Under the pieces are notes generated by a model that was not told where the DNA came from, did not search any database, and worked only from the letters and a program-made list of their open reading frames with translations. Both the position numbers and the translations under genes were made by a program. Shown here piece after piece: positions 56,033-64,000 of a stretch of DNA of 64,000 bases (within the stretch, counting starts at the first letter, position 1; every line of letters begins with the position of its first letter). This DNA comes from Phycicoccus endophyticus (GTDB lineage Bacteria > Actinomycetota > Actinomycetes > Actinomycetales > Dermatophilaceae), in contig NZ_JAANCN010000009.1 in NCBI RefSeq assembly GCF_011326735.1, positions 62,001 to 126,000 of the forward strand, written 5' to 3'.

Positions 56033-57199
56033 ATGAGCCACGACGCGAAGATCCGCCTCGAAGAGGTCGAGAAGAGGTACCTCGGGACGAAGACGCCCGC
56101 GGTCGCCAGCCTCTCCCTCGAGGTCAAGGAGGGCGAGATCCTCGTCCTCGTCGGCCCCTCGGGCTGCGGCAAGAGCACGACGCTGCGCCTGATCAACCGG
56201 ATGATCGAGCCGACGGGCGGGCGGATCATCCTCGACGACGAGGACGTCACCAAGGTCAACCCGGACGCCCTGCGCCGACGTATCGGCTACGTCATCCAGC
56301 AGATCGGGCTCTTCCCGCACCAGACCATCGCCCAGAACATCGCGACCGTCCCGAAGATGCTCGGGTGGGACAAGGCCCGGATCGGCGAGCGGGTCGACGA
56401 GCTGCTCTCGGTCGTCGGCCTCGACCCTGAGACCTACCGGGACCGCTACCCCAAGGAGCTCTCCGGTGGCCAGGCGCAGCGCGTCGGGGTCGCCCGGGCG
56501 CTCGGCGCGGACCCCGAGATCATGCTCATGGACGAGCCCTTCGGCGCGATCGACCCGATCACCCGCGACCGGCTGCAGAACGAGTTCCTCCGGGTCCAGG
56601 AGACCCTGCGCAAGACGATCGTCTTCGTCACCCACGACGTCGACGAGGCGATCAAGATGGGCGACCGGATCGCCATCCTCGGCGACCAGAGCCACATCCG
56701 CCAGATCGACACCCCCGAGCGGATCCTCGCCTTCCCCGTCGACGACTTCGTCGCGGACTTCATCGGAAGCGGCTCGACGCTCAAGGGCCTGCACTTCGAG
56801 GTCGTCGACGACAACGTCGACCTCGACCCCTACCCGACGATGACCGTCGGCGACGACCCGGCCGAGGCCCTCGAGCGGGCGCACGCCGTCCACGCCACCT
56901 GGGTGCTCGTCCTCGACGACGAGCAGCGGCCGCTGCGCTGGGTCTCGACCGAGGAGCTCGGCCAGGGCACCCCGGTGACCGCCGAGTCGGGGACCGAGGT
57001 GCTCGCCAAGGTCCAGCTCGGGGCGACGCTGTTCGAGGCGCTGGAGCAGATGCTCATCAGCGAGGCCGCGGTCGCGGTGGTCGTCCGCGAGGACGGCTCG
57101 TACTACGGGGTCGTGCGGCTCACCTACCTCAACCAGCAGATCCGTCGGGCACGGCTCGAGGCGCGCGAGCACTACGAGCGCATGGAGGCGTCCTCGTGA
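56033..57199 (+). CDS. Osmoprotectant ABC transporter ATPase with CBS domains (OpuCA/ProV type)
   Basis: The 388-residue ATPase has GPSGCGKST near 42-50, the Q-loop IGYVIQQIGLFPHQTI, signature LSGGQAQRVGVARALG and MLMDEPFGAIDP, then a tandem CBS region (about 255-375). In OpuA the CBS pair senses ionic strength or cyclic dinucleotides, so activity may respond to osmotic state. Permeases are encoded on both sides; the downstream one starts inside its stop (GTGA). The gap to the first permease gene is 72 bp. Substrate probably glycine betaine, choline or carnitine. Confidence 0.95.
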   Translation: MSHDAKIRLEEVEKRYLGTKTPAVASLSLEVKEGEILVLVGPSGCGKSTTLRLINRMIEPTGGRIILDDEDVTKVNPDALRRRIGYVIQQIGLFPHQTIAQNIATVPKMLGWDKARIGERVDELLSVVGLDPETYRDRYPKELSGGQAQRVGVARALGADPEIMLMDEPFGAIDPITRDRLQNEFLRVQETLRKTIVFVTHDVDEAIKMGDRIAILGDQSHIRQIDTPERILAFPVDDFVADFIGSGSTLKGLHFEVVDDNVDLDPYPTMTVGDDPAEALERAHAVHATWVLVLDDEQRPLRWVSTEELGQGTPVTAESGTEVLAKVQLGATLFEALEQMLISEAAVAVVVREDGSYYGVVRLTYLNQQIRRARLEAREHYERMEASS

Positions 57200-58059
57200 G
57201 CCAGATCGCCCCGGCCCACCTGCGCACCGGGGACCACGGGACGACCACCGACGGCCGCGACCCCGCGCCGAGCGGCCAGGGAGGCCCCGAGACCACCGGG
57301 GGGCCGGGCTGGCTGACCCGCGCGCGCCGCAACCACCTCGGGCTCAAGCTCGCGCCCGTGGGCATCCTCGGGCTGGTCCTCGCCGTCTACCTCTACTACC
57401 GCAGCCTGGGGCTCGGCGACTCCGTCATCCAGCAGGCCTCGCCGCTGGAGTGGGGGACGAAGCTGTGGCCGCAGCTCGTCCAGCACCTGAAGATCTCCTT
57501 CTGGTCCACGCTGCTCGTCGTGCTCGTCGCCATCCCCCTGGGTATCGCGCTGACCCGCCCGCCGATGCGCCGCTTCGCACCGGCCATCGTCACGGTCGCC
57601 AACTCCGGCCAGGCGCTGCCGGCCTACGGCCTGCTGATCCTCTTCCTCTCCCTTCTCGGCCAGGGGCTGTGGACCACCGTCGTCGCGCTCGTCATCTACG
57701 CGATCCTGCCGGTGCTGCGCAACACGATGGTCGGCCTCGACGGCGTCGACCGTGCGGTCATCGAGGCCGGCCGCGGCATGGGGATGACCCGGCTGCGGGT
57801 GCTCACCCGCATCGAGCTGCCGCTGGCCGTGCCCGTCATCCTCGCCGGCGTGCGCGTCGCGATGATCCTCAACATCGGGATGGCCACGCTCGCCTACCTC
57901 ATCGGCGGCGGCGGTCTCGGCGTGACGATCTCCGTCGGCCTGAAGCTGCAGCAGGACGCCGTCCTGATCATCGGGGCCGCCATGGTCGCCATCGTCGCGC
58001 TGACCTTCGACTGGATCGGCGCGCTCGCCGAGACCTACCTGCGCCCCCGGGGCGTGTGA
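57196..58059 (+). CDS. Osmoprotectant ABC transporter permease (second subunit)
   Basis: The 287-residue permease has a longer disordered N-terminus (to about residue 50) and then six or so hydrophobic segments. The EAA-type loop VIEAGRGMGMTRLRVLTRIELP and GLLILFLSLLGQGLWTTV are clear. It is a paralogue of the permease at 55301-55960 and should form a heterodimer with it. The GTG start overlaps the ATPase stop, and its own stop overlaps the next small gene, both as GTGA. This indicates one tightly coupled operon. Confidence 0.93.
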   Translation: MSQIAPAHLRTGDHGTTTDGRDPAPSGQGGPETTGGPGWLTRARRNHLGLKLAPVGILGLVLAVYLYYRSLGLGDSVIQQASPLEWGTKLWPQLVQHLKISFWSTLLVVLVAIPLGIALTRPPMRRFAPAIVTVANSGQALPAYGLLILFLSLLGQGLWTTVVALVIYAILPVLRNTMVGLDGVDRAVIEAGRGMGMTRLRVLTRIELPLAVPVILAGVRVAMILNIGMATLAYLIGGGGLGVTISVGLKLQQDAVLIIGAAMVAIVALTFDWIGALAETYLRPRGV

Positions 58060-58358
58060 GGCGCTACGAGGTCGACGACGAGGGTGGCCGTCTCGTCGTC
58101 CGCCCCCGGCGGCCCCTGTGGGCGCTGCCGCTGCGGGTCCTCGTGCGGTCGGCCTACGTCGCCGACGCGTTCGGTGTGGACCTGCGCCGCCGCGGGCGCC
58201 GGGTCTCCTGGGGCCAGGTGGACCACGTCGAGAAGCCGGGGCCGTTCGACGACGTCGTCACCCTGCGCCTGGCGAGCGGGCCGCGCTGCCGGACCGGGCT
58301 GCCCGCGCACCTGGCGGCCCGGGTCGCCGACCTGGCCCGGGTACCACTGCGGGACTGA
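58056..58358 (+). CDS. Small unknown protein coupled to the osmoprotectant transporter
   Basis: A 100-residue frame starts with GTG that overlaps the permease stop by GTGA, the same coupling used within the operon. The product is basic and beta-rich-looking (RRYEVDDEGGRLVVRPRRP, then VSWGQVDHVEKPGPFDDVVTLRL). It has one mildly hydrophobic stretch (LWALPLRVLVRSAYV) and no clear signal peptide. The pattern recalls small PH-like domains but no family is recognised. Coding bias and the overlap suggest a real gene. A hairpin follows. Confidence 0.6.
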   Translation: MRRYEVDDEGGRLVVRPRRPLWALPLRVLVRSAYVADAFGVDLRRRGRRVSWGQVDHVEKPGPFDDVVTLRLASGPRCRTGLPAHLAARVADLARVPLRD

Positions 58359-58364
58359 CGCCGA

Positions 58365-58394
58365 CGGCGGCGGCCCCCGAAGGGACCGCCGCCG
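58365..58394. terminator. GC-rich hairpin between convergent genes
   Basis: GGCGGCGG at 58366-58373 pairs with CCGCCGCC at 58386-58393, extended inward by CCC/GGG, 7 nt after the small gene's stop. No T-run follows. It lies between convergent operons and can serve both directions. Confidence 0.65.
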
Positions 58395-58421
58395 CCGGTG
58401 TGCTCGGGCGAGGTGCCGGCC

Positions 58422-59378
58422 TCAGCCGAGCCCGATCTCGTCGATGTAGTCCTCCGCGACCTTGTCCGCGGAGTCGCCCTCGACGTCGACCTGGGCGTTC
58501 AGCTCGGCCATCTTGTCGTTGTCGAGCGGCTCGAGGATCGCGTCCGCGACCTCGTCGTAGACGTCCGAGTTCTTGCTGTACACCTCGTTCTGGAAGACGT
58601 AGGAGACGTTGTAGAGGATGAAGACGCCCGGGTCCTCGACGAGGTCGAGGTTGAGCGCGGTGATCCGGCCGTCGGTCGTGAAGACCTCACCGAACTGGCA
58701 GGAGCCCTTGGCGGTCTCGGTGTAGATCAGCCCGGTGTCGAGGATCTTGATCTGGTTCTGCGGCACCGTGTAGCCGGTGGCGTCCTCGAAGAGGACGAGA
58801 CCGTCGGGCCGGTCGGGGAACTCGGTCTCGAGGCACAGCGTGGCGTCCTGGTTGGCCTTGAGGTAGTCGGCCATCGCCTGCAGGTCGAAGCCGCCCTCCT
58901 GCTCGGCGAGGTCGCCGTTGGCCGCGAAGCCGTAGGTGTCGTTGAACGGCGAGGTCCCGACCCAGGCGAGGTCGTTCTTCTCCAGGTCCTCGTCCTTGAC
59001 CTTCTGGTAGAGCTCGGCCGGGTCCTTGCTCGGGTCCTCGTGGCCCAGGTAGACCGTCCACCCCGTCCCGTTGTACTCGGGAGAGACGTTGACCTCGCCG
59101 GCGAGCAGGGCCTTCCGGTTGACCGCCGAGCCGCCGAGGTTGGTCTTGTCGGTGACGTCGGCGCCCTTGGCCTCGAGCGCCTTGACGAGGATCTTGCCGA
59201 GGAGGATGTTCTCGGTGAAGTCCTTGGAGCCGACGGTGATGCTGACACCGTCGAGCGCGTCGTCGCTGCCGCCGGCCGAGCCCGAGCCGCCGCCGTCGTC
59301 GCTCCCGCAGGCCGAGAGCGTCAGGCCGGCCGTCAGGCCCATCGCCGCCAGGGCGAGAGAAGTCCTGCGCAGTCGCAT
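58422..59378 (-). CDS. Glycine betaine/osmoprotectant-binding lipoprotein (OpuCC/OsmX type)
   Basis: The 318-residue protein has a signal peptide ending in the lipobox LSAC with Cys24, so it is a lipoprotein on the outer face of the membrane. The mature part begins DGVSITVGSKDFTENILLGKI and has SPEYNGTGW, the quaternary-amine-binding fold of OpuAC. It delivers the substrate to the permeases encoded at 55301-58059 but is on the opposite strand, facing them. ATG 59378 was chosen because an earlier in-frame start would bury the signal peptide. AAGGTGG lies about 10 nt upstream. Confidence 0.93.
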   Translation of the reverse strand: MRLRRTSLALAAMGLTAGLTLSACGSDDGGGSGSAGGSDDALDGVSITVGSKDFTENILLGKILVKALEAKGADVTDKTNLGGSAVNRKALLAGEVNVSPEYNGTGWTVYLGHEDPSKDPAELYQKVKDEDLEKNDLAWVGTSPFNDTYGFAANGDLAEQEGGFDLQAMADYLKANQDATLCLETEFPDRPDGLVLFEDATGYTVPQNQIKILDTGLIYTETAKGSCQFGEVFTTDGRITALNLDLVEDPGVFILYNVSYVFQNEVYSKNSDVYDEVADAILEPLDNDKMAELNAQVDVEGDSADKVAEDYIDEIGLG

Positions 59379-59669
59379 GTGTACGTACCACCTTCGTGTT
59401 GTCGCGAGTTGTCCGTGTCGAACGTGTTCGGTTCCGTACGCGGTCACCTCGGGCCCCCGCGACCACGGGCCGCGCTGGGCTCACGACGACGTGGCCGGGC
59501 CGTCCGAGGCAACCGGCTACCGAACACCCTGGGCGGTCGACCCCTCCTGAGCCAATTTCCGAGGCAGGTCGTGACCCAACCGTGACCTCGTGCCCGGGGC
59601 CACCCGCGTGCCCTCACCCCGCCGCGGGCACGCCGCGGGGGGCGTCGACGGCCCCCTAGGCTGGGCGCC
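59379..59669. other. Divergent intergenic region between the osmoprotectant-binding gene and purD
   Basis: About 290 bp with no convincing gene. CGAAC-GT-GTTCG at 59419-59430 is a short dyad that may be an operator for the lipoprotein gene. TAGGCT at 59657-59662 is the purD -10. GTGACC occurs twice 5 bp apart near 59571. Nothing else is recognised. Confidence 0.4.
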
Positions 59670-60959
59670 GTGAACGTCCTCGTCATCGGCTCCGGCGCCC
59701 GCGAGCACGCCCTCGTGCGGGCGCTCTCCCTCGACCCCTCCGTCGACGCCGTGCATGCCGCACCGGGGAACCCGGGGATCGCGCAGCTGGCCCGGTGCGA
59801 GCCCCTCCCCGGCGGGGTCACCGACGCCGACGCGGTGCTCGACCTCGCCCGCCGGGTCGAGGCCGGGCTCGTCGTCGTCGGGCCGGAGGCCCCCCTCGTC
59901 GAGGGCGTCGCCGACGTCCTGCGGGGCGCCGGCATCCCGTGTTTCGGGCCGTCGTCGGCCGCCGCCAGGCTCGAGGGGAGCAAGTCGTTCGCCAAGGAGG
60001 TCATGTCCGCCGCGGACGTGCCCACCGGCATGGCCCACGTGTGCACCACCGACGAGCAGGTGCGGGAGGCGCTCGACGCGCTCGGGGCCCCGCACGTCGT
60101 CAAGGACGACGGCCTGGCCGGCGGCAAGGGCGTGGTCGTCACCGGCGACCGGGAGAGCGCGCTCGAGCACGCTCGGGGTTGCCTGGCCCGCTCGGGCGGC
60201 CGGGTCGTGGTCGAGGAGTTCCTCGACGGCCCGGAGGTCTCGCTCTTCTGCGTGTGTGACGGCCGGACGGTCCTACCGCTGGCCCCCGCGCAGGACTTCA
60301 AGCGGGTCGGGGCGGGCGACTCCGGGCCCAACACCGGGGGGATGGGCGCCTACAGCCCACTGGACTGGGCCCCCGACGGGCTCGCCGCGGACGTGACCGA
60401 GCGCATCGCCCGCCCGGTGCTCGAGGAGATGGCCCGGCGCGGCACGCCCTTCGTCGGGGTGCTCTACGTGGGGCTCGCGCTCACCGCGCGCGGCCCGCGG
60501 GTCATCGAGTTCAACGTCCGCTTCGGCGACCCCGAGACCCAGGTCGTCCTCGACCGGCTCCGCACCCCCCTCGGGGGCCTGCTGCTCGCCGCGGCCACCG
60601 GCACCCTCGCCGAGGTGCCCCCGCTGCGTTGGGCCGACGAGCACGCCGTGACCGTCGTCGTCGCCGCGGACGGCTACCCCGCCGCACCCCGCACCGGCGA
60701 CCCGGTGACCGGCCTCGAGCACGCCCCGGATGCGTCCGAGGAGGCCTACGTCCTCCATGCGGGCACCGCCCTGGACGCCGACGGGCGGCTCGTCTCCGCC
60801 GGGGGGCGGGTGCTGTCGGTCGTGGGCCGGGGGCGGACCCTCGCCCAGGCCCGGGCGCGGGCCTACGCGGCGGTGGCCGCCGTCGACCTGCCCGGCTCGC
60901 ACCACCGGCCGGACATCGCCGAGCGGGCCGAGCGCGGTGAGGTGACGCTCCCGGGCTGA
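59670..60959 (+). CDS. purD: Phosphoribosylamine--glycine ligase
   Basis: The 429-residue ATP-grasp enzyme joins phosphoribosylamine and glycine in purine synthesis. MNVLVIGSGAREHAL starts the N-domain, GPEAPLVEGVADVLR and KDDGLAGGKGVVV follow, and the metal-binding FNVRFGDPETQ is near 275. Length is normal. GTG 59670 is exactly 7 nt after TAGGCT, giving a leaderless message. purC begins 2.8 kb further on the same strand, separated by three unrelated minus-strand genes. Confidence 0.97.
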   Translation: MNVLVIGSGAREHALVRALSLDPSVDAVHAAPGNPGIAQLARCEPLPGGVTDADAVLDLARRVEAGLVVVGPEAPLVEGVADVLRGAGIPCFGPSSAAARLEGSKSFAKEVMSAADVPTGMAHVCTTDEQVREALDALGAPHVVKDDGLAGGKGVVVTGDRESALEHARGCLARSGGRVVVEEFLDGPEVSLFCVCDGRTVLPLAPAQDFKRVGAGDSGPNTGGMGAYSPLDWAPDGLAADVTERIARPVLEEMARRGTPFVGVLYVGLALTARGPRVIEFNVRFGDPETQVVLDRLRTPLGGLLLAAATGTLAEVPPLRWADEHAVTVVVAADGYPAAPRTGDPVTGLEHAPDASEEAYVLHAGTALDADGRLVSAGGRVLSVVGRGRTLAQARARAYAAVAAVDLPGSHHRPDIAERAERGEVTLPG

Positions 60960-60975
60960 GCGTGGTGGAGGGCGC

Positions 60976-61896
60976 TCAGCCGGCGAGGGCCGCGCGCGCG
61001 TCGGCCAGGTGGTCGAGGTCGTGCAGGTCGAGGACCTGCAGGTAGAGCCGCTCGACGCCCGCGTCGGCGAGCCGCCCGACGCGCTCGCGCGCCTCCTCCG
61101 GGCTGCCGGCGACCCCGTTGGCCCGCAGCTCCTGCGGATCCCGACCGATGGCCTCCGCCCGTCGGCGCACCGTCGCGTCGTCCGCGCCGACGCACACGAC
61201 CTGGGCGGCGGAGTGCACGAGGCTGCGCGGGTCGCGCCCGTGCTCCTCGCACACGGCGTCGACCCGCTCGAGCAGCTCGCGGGTCTCCTTCACCGAGGCG
61301 AAGGGGACGTTGAGCTCGGCGGCGTAGCGGGCAGCGAGCGCGGGGGTCCGGCGCTTCCCGGCGCCCCCGACGATGATCGGCACCCCGCCGGGCTGGACGG
61401 GCTTGGCGAGCGCGGGGGAGGCACTGACCGGGTAGTGGGACCCGTCGTGCTCGTAGGTCGACCCGACCGGGGTGGACCACAGCCCGGTGACGACGGCGAG
61501 CTGCTCCTCGAGCCGGTCGAAGCGCTCGCGCAGCGGCGGGAACGGGATGCCGTAGGCCTGGTGCTCGGCCTCGAACCAGCCGGCGCCGAGGCCGAGCTCG
61601 ACCCGGCCCCCGCTCATCTGGTCCACGCCGGCGACGGCCACCGCGAGCGGCCCGGGGAGCCGGAAGGTGGCCGAGGTGACGAGCGTCCCGAGGCGGATGC
61701 GGGAGGTCTCGCGGGCCAGCCCGGCGAGCGTGGTCCAGGCGTCGGTCGGCCCGGGCAGGCCGTCCCCGGACATGTGCAGATAGTGGTCGGACCGGAAGAA
61801 CGCGTCGTAGCCGAGGTCCTCGGCCGCCCGGGCCACCGCGAGGAGGTCGTCGTAGGTCGCGCCCTGCTGCGGCTCGGTGAAGATGCGAAGGTCCAT
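60976..61896 (-). CDS. LLM class F420-dependent oxidoreductase
   Basis: The 306-residue TIM-barrel protein matches the TIGR03560 group: MDLRIFTEPQQGATYDDLL, LGYDAFFRSDHYLHMSG, the RLGTLVTSATFRLPGPLAV cofactor region and LGLGAGWFEAEHQAYGIPFPP. Such enzymes use reduced F420 or flavin; the substrate is unknown. ATG 61896 is exactly 7 nt after TAGCGT (leaderless), which places the start three residues inside a slightly longer frame. It converges on purD by 16 bp. Confidence 0.88.
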   Translation of the reverse strand: MDLRIFTEPQQGATYDDLLAVARAAEDLGYDAFFRSDHYLHMSGDGLPGPTDAWTTLAGLARETSRIRLGTLVTSATFRLPGPLAVAVAGVDQMSGGRVELGLGAGWFEAEHQAYGIPFPPLRERFDRLEEQLAVVTGLWSTPVGSTYEHDGSHYPVSASPALAKPVQPGGVPIIVGGAGKRRTPALAARYAAELNVPFASVKETRELLERVDAVCEEHGRDPRSLVHSAAQVVCVGADDATVRRRAEAIGRDPQELRANGVAGSPEEARERVGRLADAGVERLYLQVLDLHDLDHLADARAALAG

Positions 61897-61945
61897 GCCC
61901 CCCACGCTACGCAGTGGGGGCCGTCCCTCCCGCCCGGGATCGCCC

Positions 61946-63160
61946 TCAGGCGTCGCCGACGGTGAGCGCCTCGGCCTCGGTCTCGGAGTCGATCCGCTCG
62001 GCGCCGTGGCCCGGCTGGGCGTCGATGCTCCGGACGAACGAGTGGCCCGTGGAGAGGACGAGGACGCCGAGCACGACGGCCCCGGCGCCGACCCAGAACG
62101 GGATGTGTACCGACTCCTCGCCGAGCCGCCCCGCGAGCCACGGCGCGACCGCGCCGCCGCTGAAGCGCACGAAGCTGTAGGCCGCGCTCGCGACGCCGCG
62201 CTCGACGGGCGCCACCTTCATGACCGTCTCGGTGATCAGGGTGTTGTTGATGCCGAGGAAGCCACCGGCGAGCACGACACCGACGACGAGGACGGCCTTG
62301 TGGTCGGTGAGCACCGCCATGACGGCGAGGATCACGGCGAAGCCGAGGAGCGCGCCGACCATCCCGGTGAAGGTGCCGAGGTGACGCTGCACCCACGGGG
62401 CGACGACGACGGAGGTCAGGGCCAGCAACAGCCCCCACCCGAAGAAGACCAGCCCGGTGCCGTGGGCGGACATGTCGAGGGGGAAGGGGGTGAAGGCGAG
62501 CAGGGTGAAGAAGCCGAAGTTGTACAGCAGCGCGGTGACCCCGACGGTGAGCAGCCCGCGGTGGCGCAGGGCCTTCAGCGGAGCGGTGATCGGCGTCGGG
62601 TGCGGACGCTCGTCACCGGCGGGGAGGGTGGCCCAGGTCGCGACGAGGGCGACGAGCATGAGCACGCTGACGCCGAAGAACGGCCCGCGCCAGGAGATCC
62701 CGCCGAGGACACCGCCGACGAGCGGCCCGGCGGCGATGCCGAGCCCGAGCGCGGCCTCGTAGAGGATGATCGCCTGGGCGACCGAGCCACGTGCGGCCCC
62801 GACGATCGTCGCCAGGGCCGTGGCGATGAACAGGGCGTTGCCGAGGCCCCAGACCGCCCGGAAGCCGACGATGGCGCCGACCGAGTCCTGGAGGCCGGCG
62901 AGCCCCGCGCCGACGATGATCACGGCGAGGCCGAGCAGCAGGGTCCGCTTGGCCCCGATGCGGCTCGAGACCCAGCCGGTGACGAGCATCGCCACCCCCA
63001 TGACGGCCATGTAGCTCGTGAAGAGCAGCGAGACCTGCGAGGGGGTCGCGCCGAGGGTGTCGGCGATCGGCTTGAGGATGGGGTCGACGAGGCCGATCCC
63101 CATGAACGCGACGACGCAGGCGAACGCGACGCTCCAGACGGTCTTCGGCTGACGCCACAT
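61946..63160 (-). CDS. MFS transporter in operon with MarR regulator
   Basis: The 404-residue exporter has twelve hydrophobic segments, motif A as GWVSSRIGAKRTLLLG, and FRAVWGLGNALFIATALATIVG. It resembles drug-resistance DHA1 proteins. The substrate is unknown. ATG 63160 follows GGAAGGA 8 nt upstream and lies 44 bp after the MarR stop on the same strand, so the two form an operon with the regulator first. The MarR operator upstream should control both. Confidence 0.9.
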   Translation of the reverse strand: MWRQPKTVWSVAFACVVAFMGIGLVDPILKPIADTLGATPSQVSLLFTSYMAVMGVAMLVTGWVSSRIGAKRTLLLGLAVIIVGAGLAGLQDSVGAIVGFRAVWGLGNALFIATALATIVGAARGSVAQAIILYEAALGLGIAAGPLVGGVLGGISWRGPFFGVSVLMLVALVATWATLPAGDERPHPTPITAPLKALRHRGLLTVGVTALLYNFGFFTLLAFTPFPLDMSAHGTGLVFFGWGLLLALTSVVVAPWVQRHLGTFTGMVGALLGFAVILAVMAVLTDHKAVLVVGVVLAGGFLGINNTLITETVMKVAPVERGVASAAYSFVRFSGGAVAPWLAGRLGEESVHIPFWVGAGAVVLGVLVLSTGHSFVRSIDAQPGHGAERIDSETEAEALTVGDA

Positions 63161-63204
63161 GGGCGGTGTCCTTCCGGGGTGGGTGGTCGGGGACGGGTGG
63201 AAAT

Positions 63205-63645
63205 TCAGGCGGCCGGGTCGCCGCGGCGACGGGCCGCCTCGACCAGCTCGGTGAGCAGGCTCGCGACCGCGTGGAGCCGCTGCGGGTCGGCGCCGACGTC
63301 CTCCAGGACGGGGCGCAGGGCCGCGGTCCGGGCCCGGCGGGCGCCGGCCAGGGCCTCGTGCCCCGCGTCGGTGAGGGACACGAGGCTGGCCCGGCCGTCG
63401 GCCGGGTCCGGGGTGCGGGCGGCCAGGCCCTGGGCCTCGAGCCGCTGCAGCTGGCAGGTCATCGTCGGCTGGCTCGTGTCGTCGGCGGCGGCGAGGGCGG
63501 TGACCCGGGCCGGCCCCAGCTCCTCGATCAGGGACAGCACGCGGGCCTGGGCCCACGGCAGCTCGAGGTCGGCATGCCGGCTGGCCCACCGGGAGAGCCC
63601 GGCCGCCGAGCGCAGCAGCTCCTCGAGCACGTCGTCCGTCCGCAC
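63205..63645 (-). CDS. MarR-family transcriptional regulator
   Basis: The 146-residue protein has the winged HTH LELPWAQARVLSLIEELGPARVTALAAADDTSQPTMTCQLQRLEAQGLAAR (read in pieces) with the wing DPADGRASLVSLTDAG. MarR proteins act as dimers released by phenolic or drug-like ligands. GTG 63645 is 6 nt after TAGCGT, leaderless, and a palindrome lies in the promoter spacer. The MFS gene follows, so it is a self-regulated efflux pair. The leaderless GTG start and the operator support expression of both from one promoter. Confidence 0.92.
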   Translation of the reverse strand: MRTDDVLEELLRSAAGLSRWASRHADLELPWAQARVLSLIEELGPARVTALAAADDTSQPTMTCQLQRLEAQGLAARTPDPADGRASLVSLTDAGHEALAGARRARTAALRPVLEDVGADPQRLHAVASLLTELVEAARRRGDPAA

Positions 63646-63651
63646 CCGAGC

Positions 63652-63680
63652 ACGCTACATAGGAAACCTATCTATTTCAA
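63652..63680 (-). promoter_or_regulatory. marR-MFS promoter with palindrome in the spacer
   Basis: On the minus strand TTGAAA (63680-63675), 17-bp spacer and TAGCGT (63657-63652) form a promoter whose transcript starts at the GTG 63645. ATAGG-AAA-CCTAT (63659-63671) is a perfect 5-bp-arm dyad within the spacer, the likely MarR operator. Confidence 0.75.
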
Positions 63681-63735
63681 GCGGTGAGCCCCGTCCTCGT
63701 GGCCCGGCGTGCCGGGGCCCTGCCAGGATGGGCCC

Positions 63736-64000
63736 ATGACCGACGGCTCCCCGCCCTCCGCCGCTGCGAGCGCCCCCGACCTGCCGGGGTACGCACACCT
63801 GTACTCCGGGAAGGTCCGCGACCTCTACGCGCCTCTCGACGACGCGGGGCACCCGCGGACCGACCGGCTGCTCCTCGTCGCCTCGGACCGGATCTCCGCC
63901 TTCGACTTCGTCCTGGAGACCCCGGTCCCCGACAAGGGGGAGGTGCTCACCCGGATGTCGCTGTGGTGGTTCGAGCAGCTCGCCGACCTCGTCCCGAACC
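63736..64000 (+). CDS. purC: SAICAR synthetase, 5' part; 3' end outside window
   Basis: The first 88 codons encode [30 protein letters not shown] and [22 protein letters not shown], the N-terminal ATP-binding part of phosphoribosylaminoimidazole-succinocarboxamide synthase. A disordered stretch of 17 residues precedes the conserved [16 protein letters not shown] 63736 is 6 nt after CAGGAT, a weaker match to the leaderless pattern. The gene runs off the window. It continues the purine route after purD but is not in one operon with it. Confidence 0.95.
   Translation, partial: MTDGSPPSAAASAPDLPGYAHLYSGKVRDLYAPLDDAGHPRTDRLLLVASDRISAFDFVLETPVPDKGEVLTRMSLWWFEQLADLVPN

Overview
The window is 64 kb of very GC-rich (above 70 percent), densely coded DNA from an actinobacterium. 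The evidence is an hspR-terminated dnaK operon with HAIR operators, a DUF3151 gene next to class II aldolase, F420-type luciferase-like oxidoreductases, a DUF664 (mycothiol transferase-like) protein, a DUF222/HNH protein, many GTG starts and many genes that look leaderless. Gene content and style suggest Micrococcales, perhaps Intrasporangiaceae; that rank is inference. No rRNA, tRNA, CRISPR array, phage or insertion sequence was seen. This is mostly core chromosome with small transport and regulatory modules between housekeeping genes.

Layout. 1-5.65 kb: histidine utilisation (hutU 3' part, an M20 amidohydrolase, hutF, hutI) with a YbaK-type deacylase facing it. 6.0-9.1 kb: a TPP riboswitch and RBS-masking hairpin in front of a YkoE / YkoD-YkoC thiamine-precursor ECF transporter. 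9.1-18.8 kb: two MFS exporters, a CDF metal exporter, an M20 peptidase, two tandem GNAT proteins, a secreted protein and a DUF222-HNH protein. 18.9-23.1 kb: dnaK-grpE-dnaJ-hspR behind two HAIR operators. 23.2-28.1 kb: threonine aldolase, two divergent SGNH hydrolases, and gntP-gntK. 28.1-30.8 kb: clpB with a perfect HAIR operator. 30.8-36.7 kb: DUF664, a hypothetical gene, xthA, SDR, pyrE, a uspA-alsT pair and lemA. 36.7-38.5 kb: a LigD-type polymerase and ATP-dependent ligase. 38.6-44.0 kb: ArsR regulator and MFS, then ABC-2 exporter and two-component genes. 44.1-48.6 kb: DedA, a SPOUT RNA methyltransferase, an MFS/CGNR-regulator pair with two matched operators, and an LLM oxidoreductase. 48.6-52.7 kb: fba, DUF3151, an HTH protein and purA. 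52.7-55.1 kb: a 61-bp tandem repeat and a HelD/HelR-type helicase. 55.3-59.4 kb: an osmoprotectant ABC transporter with a small unknown gene, and its binding-protein gene facing it. 59.7-64 kb: purD, LLM oxidoreductase, MFS plus MarR, and the start of purC.

How the genes work together. DnaK, GrpE, DnaJ and ClpB form the disaggregation and refolding network under HspR; both promoters also carry a plausible sigma-R/H-type (GGAA...GTT) element. The hut genes predict histidine degradation through formylglutamate. Three exporter-regulator pairs (ArsR, CGNR, MarR) each have a readable operator overlapping their promoters. At least 17 start codons lie 6-7 nt after a TANNNT -10 hexamer, pointing to widespread leaderless transcription. 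Translational coupling by GTGA overlap occurs eight times.

The least explained items are the long CTCGAGTG-ended palindromes (1213 and 49980), the 61-bp repeat after purA, the CGNR operator pair, the shared C-terminal motif of the two SGNH hydrolases, and the small protein coupled to the osmoprotectant transporter. No clearly new multi-gene system was found.
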